Part shown: piece after piece, positions 33,821 to 41,071 of the stretch | How the letters are laid out: every line of letters starts with the position of its first letter | Numbering within the stretch: position 1 is the first letter of the stretch | Assembly: GCF_000379825.1 (NCBI RefSeq) | Contig: NZ_KB903816.1 | Location: 62,001 to 126,000 of the forward strand | Length of the DNA: 64,000 bases | DNA from: Longispora albida DSM 44784 | GTDB taxonomy: Bacteria; Actinomycetota; Actinomycetes; Mycobacteriales; Micromonosporaceae | Reading direction: 5' to 3' | Position numbers and translations under genes: made by a program | The notes under the pieces: generated by a model | The model's database searches: none | Told to the model about the DNA's origin: nothing | Seen by the model: only the letters and a program-made list of their open reading frames with translations

Positions 33821-35113
33821 TCAAGCGGATGTGGTGACCGCCACTTCCCGCTCGGCCTCCGCGTCCAGAGCGGCCCGCCGTGACCTGGTGAGCCGCAGGT
33901 AGAGCAGGCACGCGGCGGAGACGAGGATCGGCGCGAGCAGTGCCTGCGCCGAGAACGGGACGACGATCAGGCAGCACACGGCCGCGATGATCGAGGCCCA
34001 GCGCCCGACCGGGTCCGTCCACAGGAGCTTGACGCAGGCCAGGGTCACGAAGACGTAGATGAAGATGCCGAGGGTCACCGGGCCGAGGATCATCTTGTTC
34101 ACGTCGATCTCGCCGAAGTAGCCGACGGCCAGGGTGCCGACCGTGGTCACGAAGAAGAAGATCGTCGAGCGGTACGGGACGCCGCGCCTGCTGACAGCGC
34201 CCAGCCAGGCCGGCATGGTGCCCTCGCTGGCCAGGGCGTAGCCGAGGCGGGCCGCGCTGGCCAGGTACACGTTGACGACTCCGGCCACGACGATGCATGC
34301 GACCACGCCCGTGATCACCCCGGCGCTGACCCCGAGGGACTTGTTCATCAGGACGGTCAGCGGGGCGTCGTTGCCCTTCGTGGTGCCGTAGGTGCGGGTA
34401 CCGATCGTGACGAAGGCCAGCGCCAGGTACACCACGGCCACGATCACCAGGGCCGTCCACGTGGCCCGCATGACGTCGCGGGGCCGGCGGAACTCCGGCA
34501 CGAGACTGGTCAGCGACTCCCAGCCCAGGAACGCCCAGAACACGAGGACAGCGGCGCTGCCGATCGCCGGGACGCCGTGCGGGGCGAAGGGCTCGAAGGC
34601 GGCACCCTCCACATGGGGTACAGCGAAAACGATCGTGGCGACCAGCATGACGAGGACGACGGCGCTGAACACCAGCGAGGCGTTGCCACTGACCTTGAGC
34701 CCGCCCAGGTTCAGCACCACCGGGATCACGGTGAACCCGAGAGCGAACAGATACACAGCGTCACGGCTCCAGCCGAGCGGCGCGCCCAGATACCCGGCGC
34801 CGGTCAGCGAGACCGGCGCCCAGCCGATCGCGACCCAGACGAAGTAGAACCAGCCGATCAGGGCGCCCGGCGTCCGCCCGAAGGCCTGCCGGACGATCGT
34901 CGCCACCCCGCCGAAGTCGTTGTAGCGGATGGCCAGCCGGACGAGTGCGTAGACGAGCGGCACGCTGAGCAGGCACAACGCCAGCCACGACACCAGCGAG
35001 GCCGGGCCTGCGATGTTCGCGGCGTGCCCGGGGAGGATCAGGACCCCGGTCCCGAGAACCAGGCCGACGAACATGGCGACGCCCTGGAGATAACTGAGCT
35101 TGGCAGACTTCAC
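33821..35113 (-). CDS. APC-family amino acid permease
   Basis: A 430-residue, twelve-helix permease. LSYLQGVAMFVGLVLGTGVLILPG is the helix-1 region; WLALCLLSVPLVYALVRLA and FWAFLGWESLTSLVPEFRRPRD are characteristic of the CadB/YjeH-like branch that moves amino acids or amines. An inverted repeat CACTGTC-N7-GACAGTG (35118-35138) directly upstream may be an operator. The MFS gene follows in the same direction. Confidence 0.88.
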   Translation of the reverse strand: MKSAKLSYLQGVAMFVGLVLGTGVLILPGHAANIAGPASLVSWLALCLLSVPLVYALVRLAIRYNDFGGVATIVRQAFGRTPGALIGWFYFVWVAIGWAPVSLTGAGYLGAPLGWSRDAVYLFALGFTVIPVVLNLGGLKVSGNASLVFSAVVLVMLVATIVFAVPHVEGAAFEPFAPHGVPAIGSAAVLVFWAFLGWESLTSLVPEFRRPRDVMRATWTALVIVAVVYLALAFVTIGTRTYGTTKGNDAPLTVLMNKSLGVSAGVITGVVACIVVAGVVNVYLASAARLGYALASEGTMPAWLGAVSRRGVPYRSTIFFFVTTVGTLAVGYFGEIDVNKMILGPVTLGIFIYVFVTLACVKLLWTDPVGRWASIIAAVCCLIVVPFSAQALLAPILVSAACLLYLRLTRSRRAALDAEAEREVAVTTSA

Positions 35114-35117
35114 GCCC

Positions 35118-35138
35118 CACTGTCGCTGGTGGACAGTG
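35118..35138 (-). promoter_or_regulatory. Inverted repeat just upstream of the APC gene
   Basis: CACTGTC (35118-35124) and GACAGTG (35132-35138) end 4 bp before the start codon. A GCGAAGAGC next to it recurs beside the MFS palindrome at 33788. Confidence 0.4.
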
Positions 35139-35189
35139 CGAAGAGCAAGCTAACTGTGGGCGATGTCGATCATTGATCCTCCGCTGTGG

Positions 35190-35654
35190 TCACCTGGCCG
35201 CCATATACGCATTGAGCTGTTTGCGTACCTTGCGGCGGAGGATGCCCGGCCCGCCCGGCAGCCTGGTGAGCAGCCGGCCGGGGCCACCGAGCGCCTGCCG
35301 CGCCCAGGCGTCGAGGTCGAAGGCGTCCACGTGGTCGATGATCCGGCCGTCGTCGGCGAAGCGGTATGCGGCCTTGACCTCGTTGAGCACCGGCCGGCCG
35401 CCGACGGTGTACGCGGCGGACCAGTGGGCCAGCGCCCGGCCCTCTCCCGTGACGCGGATGTCGGCGACCTGGGCGCGCAGGTCCTTGCTGCGGCCGGTCA
35501 GCATCCGCCACATCGCGCCGATCTCCTCGCCGTGCAGGTCGAAGAGCGGATCGCGGAACCGGGCCTGCGGGTGGTAGCAGGCCGCCATCGCGGACCCGTC
35601 CCGGGCGTCCAGTGCCGCGTACAGGGTCTCGATCGTCTCCGCAATATCGGACAT
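35190..35654 (-). CDS. SnoaL-like (NTF2-fold) protein
   Basis: A 154-residue cone-shaped alpha+beta protein. The helix TIETLYAALDARDGSAMAACYHPQARFRDP and strands KAAYRF and ALAHWSAAYTV fit SnoaL/nuclear transport factor 2-like domains, used as small cyclases, isomerases or binding proteins. A short basic tail follows the domain. Function cannot be assigned from sequence. The ATG at 35654 lies 10 bp after the stop of the membrane-protein gene, so the two are probably an operon. Confidence 0.8.
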   Translation of the reverse strand: MSDIAETIETLYAALDARDGSAMAACYHPQARFRDPLFDLHGEEIGAMWRMLTGRSKDLRAQVADIRVTGEGRALAHWSAAYTVGGRPVLNEVKAAYRFADDGRIIDHVDAFDLDAWARQALGGPGRLLTRLPGGPGILRRKVRKQLNAYMAAR

Positions 35655-35664
35655 ATAGTGCAGC

Positions 35665-36267
35665 CTACCGGGACCGGAGCCCCAATGTGGCCAGCTCCAA
35701 CAGGGCCAGCCGACCGATCGTCCCCTCGTCCCCCGAGCGCCAGCCGCCCGCCGGGTCGGGATCGGCTCTGGTGAGCTGCTTGAGCGTCGCCGAACTGAGC
35801 GCCCGCAGCGCCAGCAGGTCCAGCCCACCCGGCAGGTCACGCAGCCGGACGGCCGTCCGCGCCCGGTACACCCAGCGGACGCGGAGGAACAGCCACAGCG
35901 CCAGCACCGGGACCACAGCACCGACGACGACCGCGATGGCGGCGAAGAGCGCGACCTGGCCGATGGTCTCCGTACCCTCCTGGCCGCTCTTCGCGATCGA
36001 CTGCGCGACCCCGGCGGCGTCCGCCAGCTTCTGGCCGAGGGTCTTGCCGACCAGCGGGATGTCCCGTGCCGAGTCGGCCGCGCCGTTGAGGCTGCCCTCC
36101 AGCCGCGTGCCGTCCTTGGTGACGGCCTGGGTGACCCTGTTGAGTTCCTGGATCGTCTGGTGGATCAGGTACGCGACCCAGCCCCAGAGCGCGGCCCAGG
36201 CCAGGGCGCAGAGGTCGGAGACGATCTGCCGGGTACGGCGGGCGGGCAGTTCCGCATACACCTTCAT
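35665..36267 (-). CDS. Membrane protein of unknown function
   Basis: About 200 residues. One membrane helix at about 20-38 (LCALAWAALWGWVAYLI) and a strong one at about 103-130 (VALFAAIAVVVGAVVPVLALWLFL) enclose a polar loop of some 65 residues; the C-terminal 70 residues are cytoplasmic. I do not recognise the family. The start is uncertain: ATG 36267 and ATG 36276 are three codons apart. It follows the ATPase gene closely and precedes the SnoaL-like gene. Confidence 0.7.
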   Translation of the reverse strand: MKVYAELPARRTRQIVSDLCALAWAALWGWVAYLIHQTIQELNRVTQAVTKDGTRLEGSLNGAADSARDIPLVGKTLGQKLADAAGVAQSIAKSGQEGTETIGQVALFAAIAVVVGAVVPVLALWLFLRVRWVYRARTAVRLRDLPGGLDLLALRALSSATLKQLTRADPDPAGGWRSGDEGTIGRLALLELATLGLRSR

Positions 36268-36290
36268 GGCTTCCATTTCACCGCAGCGAG

Positions 36291-37562
36291 CTACCCGATT
36301 CGGCCATCCGGGCCGGAACTGGCAGGCGATGTCCACAACGCCGAGATGGGCAGGCAGGTGAGACCGGGGCCGAAACTCAGTGATTCCTCCCCGCAGTACA
36401 GGACGAAGCCGGCGTGGAACCTGCTGCCGAGCCGCCGTTGCAGCATCCTGAGACCGGCGAAGTCGTTGCCACGGACCGTCTCGGCGGCCTTCACCTCGAT
36501 ACCGACCACCGAGCCGCCGTTGTCCTCGATGATCCCGTCTACTTCGTACTGGTCGCGGTCCCGATAGTGGTAGAGCCGCGCGGAGGTCCGCGCCCAGGTG
36601 AGCTGCCGGGCGATCTCGCCAAGCGCGAAGTTCTCGATCAGTCCCCCGACCGGCGCGTCACCGACGGCTCCCGAGGTCAGGTAGGACGCGAGCCCGGAAT
36701 CCCGGAAGATGATCTTCGGGGTGGACACCGCCCGCGTCGTCGCGTTGGCAGACCAGCCGGGGATCAGGTTGATCAGGTAGATCGTCTCCAGGATGTCCAC
36801 ATAGTTTCGGACAGTCGGCTTGGTGATGCTCAGCTCGCTCGCCAGCCGGCTCAGGTTGACGAGGCCGCCGGTCTGCGCAGCGAGCAGCGCGACAAGCCGC
36901 CGCATGTCGCCGTGCCGTTCGATGTCCGCGACCTGCTTCACGTCCCGGGCGATCAGGTCGGCGAGGTAGCCGTCGAAGAAGCGTTCCCTGCGGCGCGGAA
37001 CCTCACGGCGAACAGCCTCGGGGTATCCGCCACGCGCCGCCCTCGCCACATAGTCCTTGCGCCGCAGCCCGGCGCTGACCGCTCTCAGCTCGGCTCCCTC
37101 GGCGAACGCCGCGTCGACGAACCCGTCCGGCTCGCCGTCGATCTCCCCCTGCGAGAGCGGCCACAGTTCGATCGTCTCGGACCGTCCGGGCAGCGCATCG
37201 GGAAGACTGCTCAGAGCGAGGAGCCGGGCCGAGCCGGTGAGCAGGAAACGCCCCGGCCGGGGATCACGATCCACGAGATTCTTGATCGCCAGCCACAGGT
37301 CCGGTACGCGCTGGACCTCGTCGATCAGCATCAGGCCTTCGTGACGGATGAAACGCACGGGATCCTCGGAAGCGGCAGCCCTGGTACTGGGATCGTCGAG
37401 AAAGCGCGTCACCGCGCCCGCCGACCGCTTGAGGACCACCTCGGCCAGGGTGCTCTTACCAACCTGGCGAGCCCCGTTGATCACGACAACCCTGGTGTCT
37501 TCGAGGGCTTCGCTGATCAGCTCAGAGGCCCGTCGTGGAAGGTAGTCACCCGCTTTGCGCAT
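36291..37562 (-). CDS. AAA ATPase with DUF4143 nuclease-like C-terminus
   Basis: A 423-residue protein of the widespread AAA/DUF4143 family. Walker A is GARQVGKST, Walker B LMLIDEVQRVP, and the LLTGSAR sensor follows. The middle part is a winged helix (LASELSITKPTVRNYVDIL). The C-terminal DUF4143 part has an EVDGIIEDN...GIEVKA pattern resembling the D-ExK core of restriction-like nucleases. Role unknown; a DNA-linked or toxin-like activity has been suggested for the family. The start ATG 37562 has TAAAGT 7 nt upstream, formed by the first of three regularly spaced repeats. Confidence 0.85.
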   Translation of the reverse strand: MRKAGDYLPRRASELISEALEDTRVVVINGARQVGKSTLAEVVLKRSAGAVTRFLDDPSTRAAASEDPVRFIRHEGLMLIDEVQRVPDLWLAIKNLVDRDPRPGRFLLTGSARLLALSSLPDALPGRSETIELWPLSQGEIDGEPDGFVDAAFAEGAELRAVSAGLRRKDYVARAARGGYPEAVRREVPRRRERFFDGYLADLIARDVKQVADIERHGDMRRLVALLAAQTGGLVNLSRLASELSITKPTVRNYVDILETIYLINLIPGWSANATTRAVSTPKIIFRDSGLASYLTSGAVGDAPVGGLIENFALGEIARQLTWARTSARLYHYRDRDQYEVDGIIEDNGGSVVGIEVKAAETVRGNDFAGLRMLQRRLGSRFHAGFVLYCGEESLSFGPGLTCLPISALWTSPASSGPDGRIG

Positions 37563-37569
37563 GGGCTCC

Positions 37570-37632
37570 ACTTTACATCTGCCGGGTAGTTGAGTTTACA
37601 TTTGCCGAAGGGGTGGCTTTACGTTTGCCGGG
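37570..37632 (-). promoter_or_regulatory. Three 15-bp direct repeats with 23-bp spacing before the ATPase gene
   Basis: TTTACATCTGCCGGG (37572), TTTACATTTGCCGAA (37595) and TTTACGTTTGCCGGG (37618) are exactly 23 bp apart. The first overlaps the likely -10 hexamer TAAAGT (minus strand 37575-37570). They look like repressor or activator sites on one DNA face every two turns. Confidence 0.65.
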
Positions 37633-37667
37633 TGTTTTGTCCCGGTAACGTGAAGCCACCCCTTCGG
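37605..37667 (-). terminator. Long imperfect hairpin after doxX
   Basis: A 15-bp perfect outer stem (37605-37619 with 37653-37667) continues inward with ACGTT/AACGT and CCGGG/CCCGG. It lies 12 bp after the doxX stop and contains the third repeat of the ATPase promoter. Confidence 0.65.
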
Positions 37668-37678
37668 ATGACGGGCGG

Positions 37679-38101
37679 TCAGGCGGTGCGGGGTTCCGGC
37701 TGGCGGCGGAGGCGGGTGAGGAGCGCGCGGGTGCTGGCGTGGCGGCCGCGGGCGATCAGCAGGAAGATGGCGCCGAGGACGACGGTCGTGATCGCGATCG
37801 GCTCCTGGCCGGGGAGCAGGAACAGGTTGGTGAGGGTGGCTCCGGCCATCACGCCGGCCAGGCCGAGGGCCGCGAGCCCGGCCAGCGGCGGGATCAGCAG
37901 GCCGATGCCGCCGGCCAGCTCGCACACCCCGGTCAGCACCCGGAACCACTGGCCGAAGCCGATCGTCTCGAAGCTCTGGACCATCAGCGGGTCGCCGAGC
38001 AGCTTCGGGGCCGCCGCCCAGACGAACAGGAGGCCGAGCACGATCTGGCCGGTCCACAGGAGGACGCTGGTTACCTTGCGGGGCTTGGCGTTGGTCGTCA
38101 T
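37679..38101 (-). CDS. DoxX family membrane protein
   Basis: A 140-residue protein with four membrane helices. The first ends in LFVWAAAPKLLGDP, followed by the GVCELAGGIGLLIPPLAGLAALGL block typical of DoxX proteins, which associate with redox complexes in the membrane. Exact role unknown. The ATG 38101 is chosen because GGAGG lies 9 nt upstream; an earlier in-frame GTG overlaps that site. Confidence 0.87.
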   Translation of the reverse strand: MTTNAKPRKVTSVLLWTGQIVLGLLFVWAAAPKLLGDPLMVQSFETIGFGQWFRVLTGVCELAGGIGLLIPPLAGLAALGLAGVMAGATLTNLFLLPGQEPIAITTVVLGAIFLLIARGRHASTRALLTRLRRQPEPRTA

Positions 38102-38250
38102 CTCGGTTACCTCCACTGTGTACTCGCTGCTCTCACAGGGATAGACCAGCGCCGGGGCGGGAACTCATCGCGGCGAGCGGAAAAAGTTCCGGGGAATCTT
38201 CCTGCTAGCGTGAGCGGCCCAAACCCCTCAGATCCTGGGAGAATCACACC

Positions 38251-38844
38251 ATGCGACCAGGCACGCACAGCAGCAGATGGCGCACTCTGGACATCGTCGT
38301 CGTCGCGGTCCTCGCCGTGGCCTTCGGCGTGATCTTCTGGGGCTGGGCGGCCGTGTGGGCGGCGACCGAGCCGGTCTTCGCCGGGTTCCCGCCGGCCCAG
38401 GCCCTGCTGTACGGGGTGTGGCTGCTTCCGGCCGTGCTGGCCTTCCTCGTGGTCCGCAAGCCGGGCGCCGCGGTGCTGACCGAGTTCCTGGCAGCCGCGA
38501 TCTCGGCGGTGCTCGGCAACAAGTGGGGCATGACCGTCCTCTTCCAGGGCTTCCTCCAGGGGCTGGGTGCCGAGATCGTGTTCGCGGCCTTCTTCTACCG
38601 GGTCTACCGGCTGCCCGTCGCCGTGCTGGCCGGTGCGGCCGCCGGGATCGCGGCGACGGTGTTCGACCTGGTCGTCTGGTACCCGACGTACGCGTGGGGC
38701 AGTTTCAAGCTCCCGTACCTGGTGGCTGGCACGATCAGCGCAGCCGTCATCGCCGGGTTCGGCGGCTACTTCCTGACCAGGGCGCTGGCGCAGACGGGCG
38801 TGCTGGACAGGTTCCCGTCCGGCCGGGACCGCGACCTGGTGTGA
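38251..38844 (+). CDS. ECF transporter S component, YkoE type (thiamine/HMP precursor)
   Basis: A 197-residue membrane protein of six helices. LPAVLAFLVVRKPGAAVLTEFLAA and GLGAEIVFAAFFY match YkoE, the substrate-binding S protein of hydroxymethylpyrimidine or thiamine ECF transporters. It forms a unit with the following ATPase and T component genes. A GGGAGA lies 8 nt before the ATG. I searched the 149-bp upstream gap for a TPP riboswitch (CTGAGA and ACCTGATC motifs) and did not find one. Confidence 0.85.
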   Translation: MRPGTHSSRWRTLDIVVVAVLAVAFGVIFWGWAAVWAATEPVFAGFPPAQALLYGVWLLPAVLAFLVVRKPGAAVLTEFLAAAISAVLGNKWGMTVLFQGFLQGLGAEIVFAAFFYRVYRLPVAVLAGAAAGIAATVFDLVVWYPTYAWGSFKLPYLVAGTISAAVIAGFGGYFLTRALAQTGVLDRFPSGRDRDLV

Positions 38845-38851
38845 CCGGCCG

Positions 38852-40210
38852 ATGATCCGGCTGCGGGGGTTCGGCTGGCGGCACGGCGGGCGCAGGGCCT
38901 GGGCCGTCCGGGGGCTCGACCTGGAGATCGAGCGGGGCGAGCGGGTCCTGCTGCTCGGGCCGTCTGGCGCTGGGAAGTCCACGGTGCTGGCCGCGATCGC
39001 CGGGCTGCTGCCCGCCGACTCCGGCGAGCAGGAGGGCACGATCGAGATCGATGGCCGGCCGGGCATCCTGTTCCAGGACCCGCAGAGCCAGCTCGTGATG
39101 GCCAGGGCCGGCGACGACGTGGCGTTCGGCCTGGAGAACACCGGTACCCCGGTCGCGGAGATCTGGCCGCGCGTGGACGCCGCGCTGAACCGGGCCGGGT
39201 TCCGCCACGGCCGCGACCGCCTCACGCACGAGCTGTCCGGCGGCGAGCAGCAGCGGCTCGCCCTGGCCGGGGTGCTCGCGCCGGAGCCGCAGGTCCTGTT
39301 GCTCGACGAGCCGACCGCCAACCTCGACCCGGCCGGGGCCGCCGGTGTCCGCGAGGCGATCGCGAACGCCACCGAGGGCACGACGATGCTGCTGGTCGAG
39401 CACCGGGTCACCGAGGTGCTGCCGCTGGTCGGCCGGGTGGTCGTGCTGGAGGCTGGCGGGGGCGTGCTGGCCTCCGGTACACCCGAAAAGATCTTCGAAG
39501 CCCACGGTGAGGCGCTCGCCGCGGCAGGCGTCTGGGTGCCGGGATTCGCCGCGCCCGTTTTTCACCGCGACAACGATCCAGGTCAAGAGCTGCTGCGCGG
39601 CACCGATCTGTCCCTGCGCTATCCGGGCGCCTCCCGGCCGTCATTGACCGGCGCCAATTTTTTTGTACGGGAGGGTGAGGTCCTCGCGCTGGCCGGCCCG
39701 AACGGCTCGGGCAAGTCGACCCTCGCACTCCTGGCCGGCGGCCTGATCGCGCCCACCGCCGGCACGCTGACCTCTCCCCTGGCCTCCGGTGCCCCGCACC
39801 GCTGGCCAGCCAGGGAACTGACCACCCGGATCGGCTCGGTGTTCCAGAATCCGGAGCACCAGTTCGTGACGCGCCGGGTGATCGACGAGCTGACCCTGTC
39901 GGCCACTCCCGCCCGCGCCGGGGAACTGCTTGACCGGCTGCACCTCACCCATCTGGCCAGGGCCAACCCGCACACCCTCTCCGGCGGCGAGCAGCGCAGG
40001 CTCTCGGTCGCGACGGCGCTCGCCGCAGCCCCCCGCCTGCTGGTGCTCGACGAGCCGACCTTCGGGCAGGACCTGCGTACCTGGCGCGAGCTGGCCGGCC
40101 TGATCGCCGAGCTGCGTGCCGCCGGGCACGGGCTCATGATCGTGACGCACGACGAGGCGTTCCTGGCGGCGTGCGCCGACCGGGTCATGACGCTGGCGGC
40201 TGCCGTATGA
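38852..40210 (+). CDS. ECF transporter ATPase, two fused ABC domains (YkoD type)
   Basis: A 452-residue protein with two nucleotide-binding domains in tandem. The first has GPSGAGKST, LSGGEQQR and LLLDEP; the second GPNGSGKST, LSGGEQRR and LVLDEP. The fusion supplies both ATPases of the energy-coupling module. The start lies 7 bp after the S-component gene and the stop overlaps the T-component ATG (ATGA). Confidence 0.92.
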   Translation: MIRLRGFGWRHGGRRAWAVRGLDLEIERGERVLLLGPSGAGKSTVLAAIAGLLPADSGEQEGTIEIDGRPGILFQDPQSQLVMARAGDDVAFGLENTGTPVAEIWPRVDAALNRAGFRHGRDRLTHELSGGEQQRLALAGVLAPEPQVLLLDEPTANLDPAGAAGVREAIANATEGTTMLLVEHRVTEVLPLVGRVVVLEAGGGVLASGTPEKIFEAHGEALAAAGVWVPGFAAPVFHRDNDPGQELLRGTDLSLRYPGASRPSLTGANFFVREGEVLALAGPNGSGKSTLALLAGGLIAPTAGTLTSPLASGAPHRWPARELTTRIGSVFQNPEHQFVTRRVIDELTLSATPARAGELLDRLHLTHLARANPHTLSGGEQRRLSVATALAAAPRLLVLDEPTFGQDLRTWRELAGLIAELRAAGHGLMIVTHDEAFLAACADRVMTLAAAV

Positions 40211-40989
40211 GCTTCGCCGAGCCGCTGGTGACCCGGCAGACCGCGCTGTCCCGGCGCAGCCCGGTCGCCAAGCTGGGCGCGGCCACGATCCTGTCCCTGG
40301 CGCTGCTCAGTACCCTCGACCCGGTCGCACCGGCTGTTGCGCTTGCCGGGGAGCTGCTGGTCATCCCCTACTTCGGCGTACCACTGGGCCGGCTCATGCG
40401 CCGCTGCTGGCCGCTGTTCCTCGCCGCCGCCGGCCTGGTCCTCACCACGGCGCTGTTCACGGCCGAGCCGACCGGGGACCACCTCTTCTGGACCGTCACC
40501 ACCGGCTCGATCGGCAGCGGGCTGAGCCTCGCGCTCCGGCTGGTCGCTGTCGCGCTGCCAGGTATCGCGGCCTTCGCCACCATCGATCCGACCGACCTGG
40601 CCGACGCGCTGATCCAGCAGCTCAAGGTACCGCCGAGGTTCGCGATCGGGGCGCTGGCGGCGTTGCGCCTGCTGCCGTTGCTGGCCGACGAGTGGCGGCT
40701 GCTGGTCCTGGCCCGGCGGGCGCGGGGGCTGGCGGCGCGCGGGCCGGTCTCCGGGGCCCGGCTGTTCGCGGGGGTGGCGTTCGCCCTGCTGGTCGGCGCG
40801 ATCCGGCGCGGGGTGCGGCTGGCGGTGGCGATGGACGCCCGGGGTTTCGCCTCCGGTACACCCAGGACGAATGCGCGAAAGCGGCCTTTTACTGCAAATG
40901 ATGCATTAGTCCTGTTCGGAGCGGCCGTACTGGCGGCCCTCGCCCTCGGAGTGAGCGTGGCCACAGGATCGTTCCACGCGATTCTCTAG
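40207..40989 (+). CDS. ECF transporter transmembrane T component
   Basis: A 260-residue CbiQ/EcfT family protein. It has five or six helices and the cytoplasmic coupling motif ARRARGLAARG near residue 170, followed by MDARGFASG at the end of a later helix; both are the paired Ala-Arg-Gly signatures that contact the ATPases. Start coupled to the ATPase gene by a four-base overlap. Confidence 0.92.
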   Translation: MSFAEPLVTRQTALSRRSPVAKLGAATILSLALLSTLDPVAPAVALAGELLVIPYFGVPLGRLMRRCWPLFLAAAGLVLTTALFTAEPTGDHLFWTVTTGSIGSGLSLALRLVAVALPGIAAFATIDPTDLADALIQQLKVPPRFAIGALAALRLLPLLADEWRLLVLARRARGLAARGPVSGARLFAGVAFALLVGAIRRGVRLAVAMDARGFASGTPRTNARKRPFTANDALVLFGAAVLAALALGVSVATGSFHAIL

Positions 40990-41071
40990 CCGCGAGGTTG
41001 CACCCTGTGACGGTAATCCCGCTTCGTCGGACCGGCTCGTTGAACGGCTTCGATCGTGCCAGTCTCGGTGG

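Noticed and set aside
37572-37632. Small CRISPR-like array
   Set aside because: Only three 15-bp repeats with 8-bp gaps, at a promoter; no cas genes. It fits operator repeats.
38102-38250. TPP riboswitch before the ECF thiamine-type transporter
   Set aside because: The conserved CTGAGA and ACCTGATC segments are not present.
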